64,000 nt of DNA, taken from the NCBI GenBank assembly GCA_963703145.1, contig OY969793.1:1426001-1490000 (forward strand). The letters are read 5' to 3'. Shown piece after piece: positions 1 to 6,198 of this stretch. The stretch's first letter is position 1, and every line of letters starts with the position of its first letter. Under the pieces are notes generated by a model, which saw nothing but the letters and a program-made list of their open reading frames with translations, was not told the DNA's origin and did not search any database. The translations under genes and the position numbers were made by a program. The DNA comes from Bog-756 sp963703145 (GTDB taxonomy: Bacteria; Actinomycetota; Acidimicrobiia; Acidimicrobiales; RAAP-2).

Positions 1-2
1 TG

Positions 3-494
3 GGGCGCTCCATCGCCGCCGCCCGGGTGGGGATCTCGTGCCCCTCGAACTCGGCCTGCGTGGCAGTGGTCGGGACCTCGGTGCTCGACTGGAACGGGTC
101 ATCGTGGTCCCTCGAGCCGACCCCGTGGACACCGCTCCTGCCCGACCCCTCGGGAGCCACGGCTATCGCGTGCCCCACCACCTCCCTGTGCGCCATCGTC
201 AACGGGAGCACACTGAGCTATCGGAACGGGACCAAGACCTGGTCCTCCCTCCAGACCATCGACCCCCGTGGCGTCCTCGATGCCATCACGTGCCCGTCCG
301 CCTCCTTCTGTGTGGCGGCCGATTCGGGCGGGTCCATCGTGACGTGGAACGGCACGTCCTGGTCATCACCCCACCAGGTGATCCCCCAGGCCACCGAGTA
401 CCCGGGCATCGGCACCTCCCTGGCCTGTCCGAGCGTCCACTACTGCCTGGTGATGAACGCCGATGGCGACTTCGCCACCTACAGCGCGCCCTGA
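3..494 (+). CDS. C-terminal part of a secreted-type Cys-pair repeat protein (5' truncated by the window)
   Basis: The frame is open to the left edge, so the start lies outside; the GTG at 27 is inside the first visible repeat and is unlikely to be the true start. Four repeats of about 40 residues are visible, each holding a pair of cysteines five or six residues apart (CPSNSAC, CPTTSLC, CPSASFC, CPSVHYC). They are preceded by a small hydrophobic strand and often followed by a WNGSSWS or WNGTSWS turn. Repeats of this kind occur in large exported actinobacterial proteins and resemble beta-propeller blades, with disulfides possible outside the cell. No enzyme motif is seen. The function is unknown, and the protein could be a surface adhesin or binding protein. 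A tga stop closes it, and no hairpin terminator follows before the convergent GNAT gene. Confidence 0.7.
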   Translation, partial: GRSIAAARVGISCPSNSACVAVVGTSVLDWNGSSWSLEPTPWTPLLPDPSGATAIACPTTSLCAIVNGSTLSYRNGTKTWSSLQTIDPRGVLDAITCPSASFCVAADSGGSIVTWNGTSWSSPHQVIPQATEYPGIGTSLACPSVHYCLVMNADGDFATYSAP

Positions 495-527
495 CCAAGC
501 AGTGACAGCCCACCCGCCCACCGGAGC

Positions 528-1028
528 TCAGGGCTGCTCGGACCGAGCGACGCGGTCGGTGAGCCTTCGCGTCATGAAGGTCCGGTTCGGGCTCGGCGGG
601 TAGTCGCCGAAGGGTCCACAGGGCACGAAGCCGACACTGGCATACAGGGCGCGCGCCGGAGCGAAGGCTGGTGTCGATCCGGTCTCCAGGCTCAGGCGGC
701 GGTAGCCCCGATCCGCCGCCACCTCCACCAACCCGGCGACCACGGCACGGCCCACGCCTTGTCGGCGGTCCGAGTGCGCGGTGTGCATCGACTTCAGCTC
801 GGCATGGCCGTCATCGAGTCGCCGGAGGGCCCCGATGCCGAGGAGCGCCCCACCCCGTCGGAGGCTGAAGAACTCGACTGCTGATTGGGCCAACTCGTCG
901 ACGCCGAGGGCATGGACGTCGCCGGGTTCGGAGTGGGTGTGGGTGAACTCGAGATGGGCGACGAGGAGACGGGACACGTCGGGCGCACGGGGGTCGTCGG
1001 GGGCGAATTCAGCGTCCACGCCGTCCAT
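528..1028 (-). CDS. GNAT-family N-acetyltransferase
   Basis: This 166-residue protein has the GNAT acetyl-CoA binding signature RRQGVGRA at residues 88-95. It is followed by the helix and strand of motif A and the motif-B tail ALYASVGFVPCGPFGDYPP near 128-145. That tail (YxxxGFxxCGPFGDY with a following FMT) is typical of the small YjdJ/PhnO-like acetyltransferases, whose substrates are small amines or amino acids; the real substrate cannot be told from sequence. The frame stays open upstream, but the extension is Arg/Pro-rich and runs into the divergent gene at 1085, so the ATG at 1028 was chosen. The protein is cytoplasmic. It shares a 56-base divergent intergenic region with the unknown gene at 1085. 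Confidence 0.8.
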   Translation of the reverse strand: MDGVDAEFAPDDPRAPDVSRLLVAHLEFTHTHSEPGDVHALGVDELAQSAVEFFSLRRGGALLGIGALRRLDDGHAELKSMHTAHSDRRQGVGRAVVAGLVEVAADRGYRRLSLETGSTPAFAPARALYASVGFVPCGPFGDYPPSPNRTFMTRRLTDRVARSEQP

Positions 1029-1072
1029 GGTGGCAGGGTCGGCGGGACCCGCGTGCGACGCCACCGGCTCCC

Positions 1073-1078
1073 TACGAT
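1073..1078 (+). promoter_or_regulatory. -10 box of a likely leaderless promoter
   Basis: TACGAT lies six bases before the GTG at 1085 and no Shine-Dalgarno sequence is present. Transcription should start at or next to the GTG. Confidence 0.5.
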
Positions 1079-1084
1079 TGCGCT

Positions 1085-1777
1085 GTGCGAGAGGCGGGAT
1101 CGAGCTCCTGGCAGGTCGGCGTGGGCGGCAGCCAACTGGAGCACGTCGTGCTGTTCGTCCGCGACGCCTGCGGCCTGGCCCCCACGGGAGACGACGTCCC
1201 GCCTCCACTGCTCGGCGGCATCACGAGGATCGACGCCCGGCTCGGCCCCGGACCTCGGGCGGAGGCCTCGACGGCGTGGCTCGACTGGTGGCGGGCATCG
1301 ATCCGGGCCGAGGGGCACAACGTGCGGGGGGACCCACCCCCTTTGACGTCGCCCACCGAGACGACCGCCGTCCCCGCGGACCGAGTCGACCCGCCGGACT
1401 TCTCGTCCCTGACATCGGACACCGGGCTCCGGCGGGCAGCGGTGACCGCCTGGCCCGAGGCGCTCCGCTGGTGGGCCGGCCAACGGGATCAGGCACAGAA
1501 CCAGCGGCAGGATCAGTCGGGCGCCGAGGGGAGGCACACGGCGAGCCGGGAGCACTGGCAGCTCCTCTCGTCGGTGGCCGACGAGGTGGTCGAGGAGTAC
1601 CGGGTCGATCCCGTCCGGGTGCGGGCCGGGGTCATCGTCCTGGCCGTGGAGGGGAGCTGGTCGGCCCGGCCCGAACCGGGGATCCTGGTGTGCTCCCAGG
1701 AGACCCACGACGACGCCGACCAGTTCGGGTCCCTGCTCAAGGCGGCCTTCATCTCCGGTCTGCGCCAGTCCGGGTAG
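1085..1777 (+). CDS. conserved-looking hypothetical protein, 230 aa
   Basis: I do not recognise this protein. It is a soluble 230-residue chain with no signal peptide or membrane segment. The N-terminal third contains a Trp-rich stretch (TAWLDWWRASIRAEGHNVRG, about residues 61-80). The C-terminal half alternates helix-like and strand-like sequence with VRAGVIVLAVEGSW, and it ends in SLLKAAFISGL. The GTG start is supported by the TACGAT -10 box six bases upstream and the absence of a ribosome binding site, which point to a leaderless message. Codon use looks like that of the neighbours (strong G/C in third positions), so it is probably a real native gene. It is divergent from the GNAT gene and co-directional with the DUF2516 gene 59 bases downstream. 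Confidence 0.65.
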   Translation: MREAGSSSWQVGVGGSQLEHVVLFVRDACGLAPTGDDVPPPLLGGITRIDARLGPGPRAEASTAWLDWWRASIRAEGHNVRGDPPPLTSPTETTAVPADRVDPPDFSSLTSDTGLRRAAVTAWPEALRWWAGQRDQAQNQRQDQSGAEGRHTASREHWQLLSSVADEVVEEYRVDPVRVRAGVIVLAVEGSWSARPEPGILVCSQETHDDADQFGSLLKAAFISGLRQSG

Positions 1778-1836
1778 GGCCTCTACCCGGTGCTCCGGTC
1801 GCCTGATCGCTACAGTGGAGCCAGGAGGTGGCATCG

Positions 1837-2094
1837 GTGGCCGGCGAAGTCTTCCAGTCCAGTGGTACCCCGATCGTCGTCGTGGTGATGGCCGTCATCA
1901 GCCTCGTGCCTATCTGGGCGCTCATCGACGCCATCTCCCGACCGTCGGCGGCGTTCTATGCGGCCGGTACCCACAAGGGTGCCTGGATTGCCGTGATCGT
2001 GGTGCTGTGGCTCCTGACCGGCGTACTCGGTGGTCTGTCGGCGGCCTGGTACCTGATCTCGGTCCGGCCCAAGGTGCGACGGGCCACGCTGTAG
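1837..2094 (+). CDS. DUF2516-family small membrane protein
   Basis: This is an 85-residue protein with two hydrophobic segments, about residues 12-32 (PIVVVVMAVISLVPIWAL) and 50-75 (AWIAVIVVLWLLTGVLGGLS). The conserved pattern ALIDAxxRPxxAFxAAGxxxKxxW, with the closing YLISVRPKVR, matches the actinobacterial DUF2516 family, whose function is unknown. An upstream GTG at 1828 is part of the perfect Shine-Dalgarno sequence AGGAGGTG at 1823-1830. The second GTG at 1837, six bases after it, is therefore the better start. It is probably an inner-membrane protein with a short basic cytoplasmic tail (RPKVRR). Confidence 0.75.
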   Translation: MAGEVFQSSGTPIVVVVMAVISLVPIWALIDAISRPSAAFYAAGTHKGAWIAVIVVLWLLTGVLGGLSAAWYLISVRPKVRRATL

Positions 2095-2192
2095 CCCAAC
2101 GCCAGCCGCGACAGACCGGTAGCCGTTGGTTGGCTGGCTGGAAGGCCGGATCCATCGGGTCTACCAGGGCTCGTCTGCACCACCCGGGCCCA

Positions 2193-2213
2193 TGGCGCAG
2201 CGGCCCTGCGCCA
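2193..2213. terminator. hairpin between convergent genes
   Basis: An 8-bp perfect stem (TGGCGCAG / CTGCGCCA) with a 5-base loop lies between the ends of the DUF2516 gene and the thioesterase gene. There is no T-run, so it is a candidate bidirectional terminator only. Confidence 0.4.
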
Positions 2214-2230
2214 CCGGGGGCACCGTCGGC

Positions 2231-2649
2231 TCAGGGTCGGGGAGCGAGCACGGAAAACGCGATGGTCGACACGGCGGCCAGTGCGTTATCCCGTCCGACA
2301 TCGGTCACCTCGACCTGCAGCACGTTCGTAGACCGTCCCTGGCGCAGCACCCGGGCCTCGGCCCGTGCCGGCCCGACCGCCACCGGGGAGAGATAGTGCA
2401 CGGTCAGGTCCGATGTGGCGGTGCTGAAGCCGTGCTCGTGATCACACGACTGATAGGCCAGACGCCCGGCACAGACGTCGATGAGTACCGCGATGAGTCC
2501 CCCTGCAGTGCGCCGCGCACGTTGGCGAACTCGGGTCGGACATCCATCTCGATGGCGAGATGGCCCTCGGCCGAGGGGACGTCCCGTGTCCCGAGCTGTT
2601 GGAAGAAGTGCTCACCCCGGGCGACCAGCTCCGCCTGCTGCCTGGTCAT
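2231..2649 (-). pseudogene. PaaI-type hotdog thioesterase, interrupted by a one-base frameshift
   Basis: The 5' part reads MTRQQAELVARGEHFFQQL and runs to EFANVRGALQG. It is followed, one frame over, by GGLIAVLIDVCAGRLAYQSC and by DLTVHYLSPVAVGPARAEAR, ending at tga (2231-2233). Joined, the two parts give a complete hotdog-fold thioesterase of PaaI type: the substrate-pocket helix GGLIAVLIDVCAGRLA and the strand HYLSPVAVGPARAEARVLRQGRS are both present. The break sits at the run of five C (plus strand, 2499-2503), where one more base restores the frame. It is either a real null allele or a homopolymer error. The ATG at 2649 is preferred; a longer GTG-like extension to 2703 would contain the likely -10 box TATATT (2686-2691). 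The substrate would be an acyl-CoA, not predictable further. Confidence 0.75.
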
Positions 2650-2787
2650 GTCGGCGCTGTTGGGAAGGATCGCCACGGGGCAATGAATATACCAACGGCC
2701 CACACGCCGACGATCAGGGACTCGGTACGGACTCGCGATGCGCCACGTCCCGAGACGGCCTCGGGCACCGGCCGATGTCGTCGCCGC

Positions 2788-3387
2788 CTAACCCGCGGAG
2801 CTGGGCTCGGCCAGTGTGGCCAGGCGACGATCCATCGAATAGCCCGCCACCGTACGCACCCCATTGGATGCGAACCGGCAGCCGGTCACGTCGACCCAGA
2901 CCCTGGCGGCAGGACCCAACGTGTAGAAGAACTCGACCAGGTCAACCCTCCCGTCGTCGGAGGGACAGTTGAAGTACTCCGGGTTGTGGATGACTTGGCG
3001 GTCCGGCGAGTCCATGAAGGCCACCAGCGCCCCGAGCCTCGGCCCGACCACCTCGGCCACCCCGACAAGGGTCTGGGGGTCGGGAGGGGGGTTGAGCCCT
3101 GAATAGCGACAGATCGTGGCGTACGTCGGGCCTGCCGGCACGAGCTCGGTCGCGAGACCGGGGCGGACCGGCTCGGTGGGCTCGGCGACGGCCTGTTGGC
3201 TCGGCGCCGGTACCGGGCAGGCGATCGGATGCACTCCCCCGGCCCCGCCCGGTGCATGCCGGGTGGCGGTCGGAGATGCGCCGCACCCCGCGGCGACCAC
3301 GGCGATACCTACTGCCACCGCAACAGGCCAGGTTGTCGCCCACAGCCTCACCGGGCGGTGAGGGCAACCGGTTCGGTGTTCGGCCAT
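2788..3387 (-). CDS. putative lipoprotein, 199 aa
   Basis: The N-terminus has a basic region, a hydrophobic core (WPVAVAVGIAVVAAG, about residues 20-34) and a lipobox VAAGC with Cys35 as the lipidated residue, so the protein should be exported and anchored in the membrane. The mature part starts with a Pro/Ala-rich linker. It then has a domain with four cysteines (in CPVPA, ICRYSG, FNCPSD, TGCRF), which could form two disulfides. Short motifs such as CRYSGLNPP and FFYTLG recall small actinobacterial lipoproteins of unknown function. The ATG at 3387 is chosen because AGGGG lies five bases upstream and the signal peptide then begins normally; an in-frame extension upstream has no signal character. 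No enzymatic role is visible. Confidence 0.7.
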   Translation of the reverse strand: MAEHRTGCPHRPVRLWATTWPVAVAVGIAVVAAGCGASPTATRHAPGGAGGVHPIACPVPAPSQQAVAEPTEPVRPGLATELVPAGPTYATICRYSGLNPPPDPQTLVGVAEVVGPRLGALVAFMDSPDRQVIHNPEYFNCPSDDGRVDLVEFFYTLGPAARVWVDVTGCRFASNGVRTVAGYSMDRRLATLAEPSSAG

Positions 3388-3680
3388 CGCATCCCCTGCC
3401 AACCAGACGGGAGCGGTCGCTCCCACCCTCTGGTACGACCGAGGGCCTCTGCGGGTTGACAATCGCCACCACAACAGCACGTTTCTCGCCGGCAGGACTC
3501 CGACCCCTGTGTCTCGACGGCTCGGTCTGTACCGACGGCTCGGTGTCCGGGCACCACGGTCAGAGTCCCGTCATGGGCTCAGCACGCGCGATTGTGGCGT
3601 CCCGGCCGAGTCGGCACCACCGGTGGTCCGGCCCTACACTCCGGGCTGCCCGGTCGGTCCAGAGCTAACGGAGGTTTCCA
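3388..3680. other. intergenic region between divergent genes
   Basis: These 293 bases hold a short hairpin (GGGAGC / GCTCCC, about 3409-3424), a possible -10 box TACACT near 3635 for the gene at 3681, and the ribosome binding sites of both neighbours. No gene is seen. Confidence 0.5.
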
Positions 3681-4007
3681 GTGGGCTTCATCTCGAAGCG
3701 GCGCACTGCCCTATGGGTAGCCGGTATGGAACGCTGGGCGGAGAAGGAGGTCGGCGAGCACACCGAGAAGACCCCGAAGGGCAAGAACAAGATCGACCGC
3801 CACGGGATGTACTGCCTCGGCGTGCTCAGCGCCATCAACCTCGCCAGGGGGAAGGCCTCGCCCCGCAGCTCCATGCCCAAGGATCGCGACCAGCGCCAAG
3901 GCCTGGCCGAGGCCACCACCCTCATACGCAACGTGCTGACCTCGGGATCGGTCCCGGGCCGGGACTACTCAGCGCTGCTCAGCAATCCTGACTCGGTGGG
4001 TCAGTAG
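3681..4007 (+). CDS. small basic hypothetical protein, 108 aa
   Basis: The GTG start is decided by a good Shine-Dalgarno sequence (ACGGAGGT) nine bases upstream. The protein is hydrophilic, with a Lys/Arg-rich first half (residues 1-65). It contains a possible helical segment GMYCLGVLSAINLARG around 42-57 and ends in a helix followed by a short tail. I do not recognise the family. It has no signal peptide and no metal-binding cysteine cluster (one Cys only). It converges on the 66-residue gene at 4024-4224, with 16 bases between the two stops. Confidence 0.6.
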   Translation: MGFISKRRTALWVAGMERWAEKEVGEHTEKTPKGKNKIDRHGMYCLGVLSAINLARGKASPRSSMPKDRDQRQGLAEATTLIRNVLTSGSVPGRDYSALLSNPDSVGQ

Positions 4008-4023
4008 CAGGCCGCGGGAAGGC

Positions 4024-4224
4024 TCAGCCTCCGGGCGCATGACGGTGAGGAGCCGCCGGCGGTTCCTCCGGGCTGCCCTTGAAGCCCAGCACCCGCAGGA
4101 CGAACACCCCGAACCGATTGGGGGGCTTGGACCGCTCCGCGGCTTCGGCTTCGGCCTCATGGCCGCCGGTCACGTGGTACGAGAAGCCCGTATAGCCCTT
4201 GCCGAATCCGGTGTACTTGGCCAC
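4024..4224 (-). CDS. hypothetical small protein, 66 aa
   Basis: This short protein begins MAKYTGFGKGYTGFSYHVTGG, has an acidic/alanine helix (EAEAEAAERS), then a hydrophobic strand NRFGVFVLRVLGFKG and a Pro/His tail. The family is not recognised. The GTG start lies five bases after the stop of the 46-residue gene upstream, so the two look like a two-gene operon. There is no clear ribosome binding site, and translational reinitiation from the upstream gene would explain that. The aromatic/Gly-rich N-terminus is unusual and could be a binding or assembly segment, but that is only inference. Confidence 0.5.
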   Translation of the reverse strand: MAKYTGFGKGYTGFSYHVTGGHEAEAEAAERSKPPNRFGVFVLRVLGFKGSPEEPPAAPHRHAPGG

Positions 4225-4229
4225 AGTCG

Positions 4230-4370
4230 CTAGTCGTCCAGCACCGGTTGGATCTGATCGGCGTCGCCCTCGCCCACCTCGTCGCCGAGCAGCACCCTCA
4301 GCTCCTCGTCCGGCTCACCCTCGATGGCGGCCTGTTCGCCAGGGCCTGAGAAGGCGTCGCTGGAGGTCAC
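4230..4370 (-). CDS. very small acidic protein, 46 aa
   Basis: A GTG-started frame encodes 46 residues: MTSSDAFSGPGEQAAIEGEP, then DEELRVLLGDEVGEGDADQI, then QPVLDD. About one third of the residues are Asp or Glu and there is a single Arg. Support for it being a gene is indirect: a TAGGCT -10 box (plus strand 4377-4382) lies six bases before the GTG, the same spacing as other likely leaderless genes in this window; the stop is five bases before the next small gene; and third codon positions are mostly G/C. No family is recognised. It could be a small regulatory or adaptor protein. Confidence 0.45.
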   Translation of the reverse strand: MTSSDAFSGPGEQAAIEGEPDEELRVLLGDEVGEGDADQIQPVLDD

Positions 4371-4376
4371 AGGCTC

Positions 4377-4382
4377 AGCCTA
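4377..4382 (-). promoter_or_regulatory. -10 box of a likely leaderless promoter
   Basis: TAGGCT on the minus strand is six bases before the GTG at 4370, with no ribosome binding site. Confidence 0.45.
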
Positions 4383-4528
4383 CCCATACCCGCGCCGTTC
4401 CGCTGGTGTCCCCGCCATGGCCGGCAACACCGAGGTGGTTCCTCCAACCCGGCCCGGCCCGGTCCGACCCCTCCCTCCCCACCCGGTCGGAGCGACGATC
4501 CTGCAGCAGGGCGGCCACGCCACCGGGC

Positions 4529-5077
4529 TCACCGCGCTGCGCCGACCATCTCGGCCAACGCGGTGACCGTGCGCCAGTTTCGGGTCGTGGCCGTCGTCCC
4601 GAGCTGACGCTCGAGGAAGGCGTTGGTCAGCTTGGTCTCCCCGTAGCCCTTGGGGCAGTAGAGGAACACCTCGGTGCCGATGGCCTCGAAGCGGTCACCC
4701 CCGAAGTCGTCAGCCCGCCGCTCCAGGGCCAAGAGGCCGTCCGCATCGGGCTCGGTGTCGAGGAACGTGACATGCACCGTCGTGGGCTCGGCCTCGAACT
4801 CCCGATACGGGTTGGACCCGAGCACCGCCGCCAGGTCCCTGGCCCTCCTCGCCACGACGGGCACCTCGAGGCCGGCCGAGGCGTTGATGGCCGCCTCGAT
4901 GGCCTTGGCCGCCGCGCGGGCAGCGCCGGTGGTGGAAAAGACCACGTTCCCGCTCTGGAGGTAGGTGGCGACGTCGTCGAACCCCAACGAGCCCACGATG
5001 GCTCGCAGATCGGCCATGGGCAGCCGGTTGCGGCCTCCCACATTGATGCTGCGCAGCATGGCCGCGAACCTCGCCAC
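4529..5077 (-). CDS. DUF1697 family protein
   Basis: This 182-residue protein carries the DUF1697 hallmarks: the start FAAMLRSINVGGRNRLPMAD, then LGFDDVATYLQSGNVVFST, the central NPYREFEAEPTTVHVTFLD, and the closing RNWRTVTALAEM. Length and order of motifs match complete members of the family. The biochemical role is unknown; it is a soluble two-domain alpha/beta protein without recognised catalytic residues. The GTG at 5077 gives the usual N-terminus (M-x-R-F/Y-A-A-x-L-R-x-I-N-V-G). It lies downstream of korB on the same strand, 80 bases away, and is probably not functionally linked to it. Confidence 0.85.
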   Translation of the reverse strand: MARFAAMLRSINVGGRNRLPMADLRAIVGSLGFDDVATYLQSGNVVFSTTGAARAAAKAIEAAINASAGLEVPVVARRARDLAAVLGSNPYREFEAEPTTVHVTFLDTEPDADGLLALERRADDFGGDRFEAIGTEVFLYCPKGYGETKLTNAFLERQLGTTATTRNWRTVTALAEMVGAAR

Positions 5078-5157
5078 GACCGACGCTCAGCCGCGGGCCA
5101 GGGCCCGACCGCCGATTCGTCTGCGGTGCGCAGTGGTTCCGGCTCCGACGCCTGGGG

Positions 5158-6198
5158 TCACTCCACCGTCCACGACGAGCCGGACCGCAGCAGCGCGTTG
5201 AGGTCCCCGGCCCCCCGACGCTCGGTGGCCTCGTCGATCTGGCGGGACATCTCCGAACCGTATTCGGGCCGGTCGACATCGCGGAACACGCCGATCGGGG
5301 TCGGCTCGTAGGGACCCCGTGACAGCCGGCTCAGCTGGAACGCCAGACCCGGGTTCTCCCGGTGCTCGTCATGGACCAAGAGGGCGTCCTCCCCCGCCGC
5401 GGCCACCTCGACCACCTCGACCGAGCCATCTCGGTGCATCACCACACCGTGCTCACCCTCGGGACCGAACCGGATCGGCTCACCGTGGACCAGTGGGATC
5501 AGCATGTCGGCCCGGTGCTCCTTGCCGGTGATCTTCTCGAAGGCCCCGTCGTTGAAGACGTTGCAGTTCTGGTAGATCTCCACGAACGAGGCACCCTTGT
5601 GGGCGTGGGCCCGACGGAAGGTCTCCATCATGTGCTTGCGGTCCATGTCGTGCGTGCGGGCCACGAAGCCGGCCTCGGCGCCGAGGGCCAGGCTCAGCGG
5701 GTTGAAGGGCTGCTCCAGCGAACCGAACGGCGTCGACTTGGTGACCTTGGCCACCTCCGAGGTCGGCGAGTACTGGCCCTTGGTCAGGCCGTAGATCTGG
5801 TTGTTGAACAACAAGATGGTGATGTTCACGTTCCGCCGCAGCGCATGGATGAGGTGGTTGCCGCCGATGGACAGCGAGTCGCCGTCGCCGGTGACGACCC
5901 ACACGTCGAGGTCGGGTCGGGTGGTGGCGAGGCCCGTGGCGATGGCCGGGGCCCGGCCGTGGATGGAGTGCATCCCGTAGGTGTTCATGTAATACGGGAA
6001 CCGGGCCGCGCACCCGATGCCGGACAGGAACACGGTGCTCTCCCGCCGCACCCCGAGGTCGGGCATCATCATCTGGACGGCGGCCAGGATGGAGTAGTCC
6101 CCGCAACCCGGGCACCACCGGACCTCCTGGTCGGAGGACCAGTCCTTGCGGGTTGTGAGCGGTACGGGCACCGAGGCCGCGTCAGCCAGGTCAGTCAT
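5158..6198 (-). CDS. korB: 2-oxoacid:ferredoxin oxidoreductase, beta subunit (KorB)
   Basis: This 346-residue subunit binds thiamine diphosphate and a [4Fe-4S] cluster and, with KorA, converts 2-oxoglutarate (or a related 2-oxoacid) and CoA to the acyl-CoA, CO2 and reduced ferredoxin. Visible features are the cluster/TPP region CPGCG at 29-33, a further Cys in SGIGCAARFPYY, the TPP-Mg motif GDGDS at 104-108, and NNQIYGLTKGQ at 132-142. The NNxIYGLTKGQ signature and the overall length match the KorB subunits of two-subunit enzymes. The ATG at 6198 overlaps the korA stop (ATGA), so the genes are translationally coupled; a much longer open frame upstream is antisense-like filler inside korA. The substrate is inferred from the family and could be broader. 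Confidence 0.92.
   Translation of the reverse strand: MTDLADAASVPVPLTTRKDWSSDQEVRWCPGCGDYSILAAVQMMMPDLGVRRESTVFLSGIGCAARFPYYMNTYGMHSIHGRAPAIATGLATTRPDLDVWVVTGDGDSLSIGGNHLIHALRRNVNITILLFNNQIYGLTKGQYSPTSEVAKVTKSTPFGSLEQPFNPLSLALGAEAGFVARTHDMDRKHMMETFRRAHAHKGASFVEIYQNCNVFNDGAFEKITGKEHRADMLIPLVHGEPIRFGPEGEHGVVMHRDGSVEVVEVAAAGEDALLVHDEHRENPGLAFQLSRLSRGPYEPTPIGVFRDVDRPEYGSEMSRQIDEATERRGAGDLNALLRSGSSWTVE

Noticed and set aside
2126..2686. 186-codon plus-strand frame opposite the thioesterase
   Set aside because: The minus strand encodes recognisable hotdog thioesterase sequence on both sides of the frameshift; the plus-strand translation resembles nothing.
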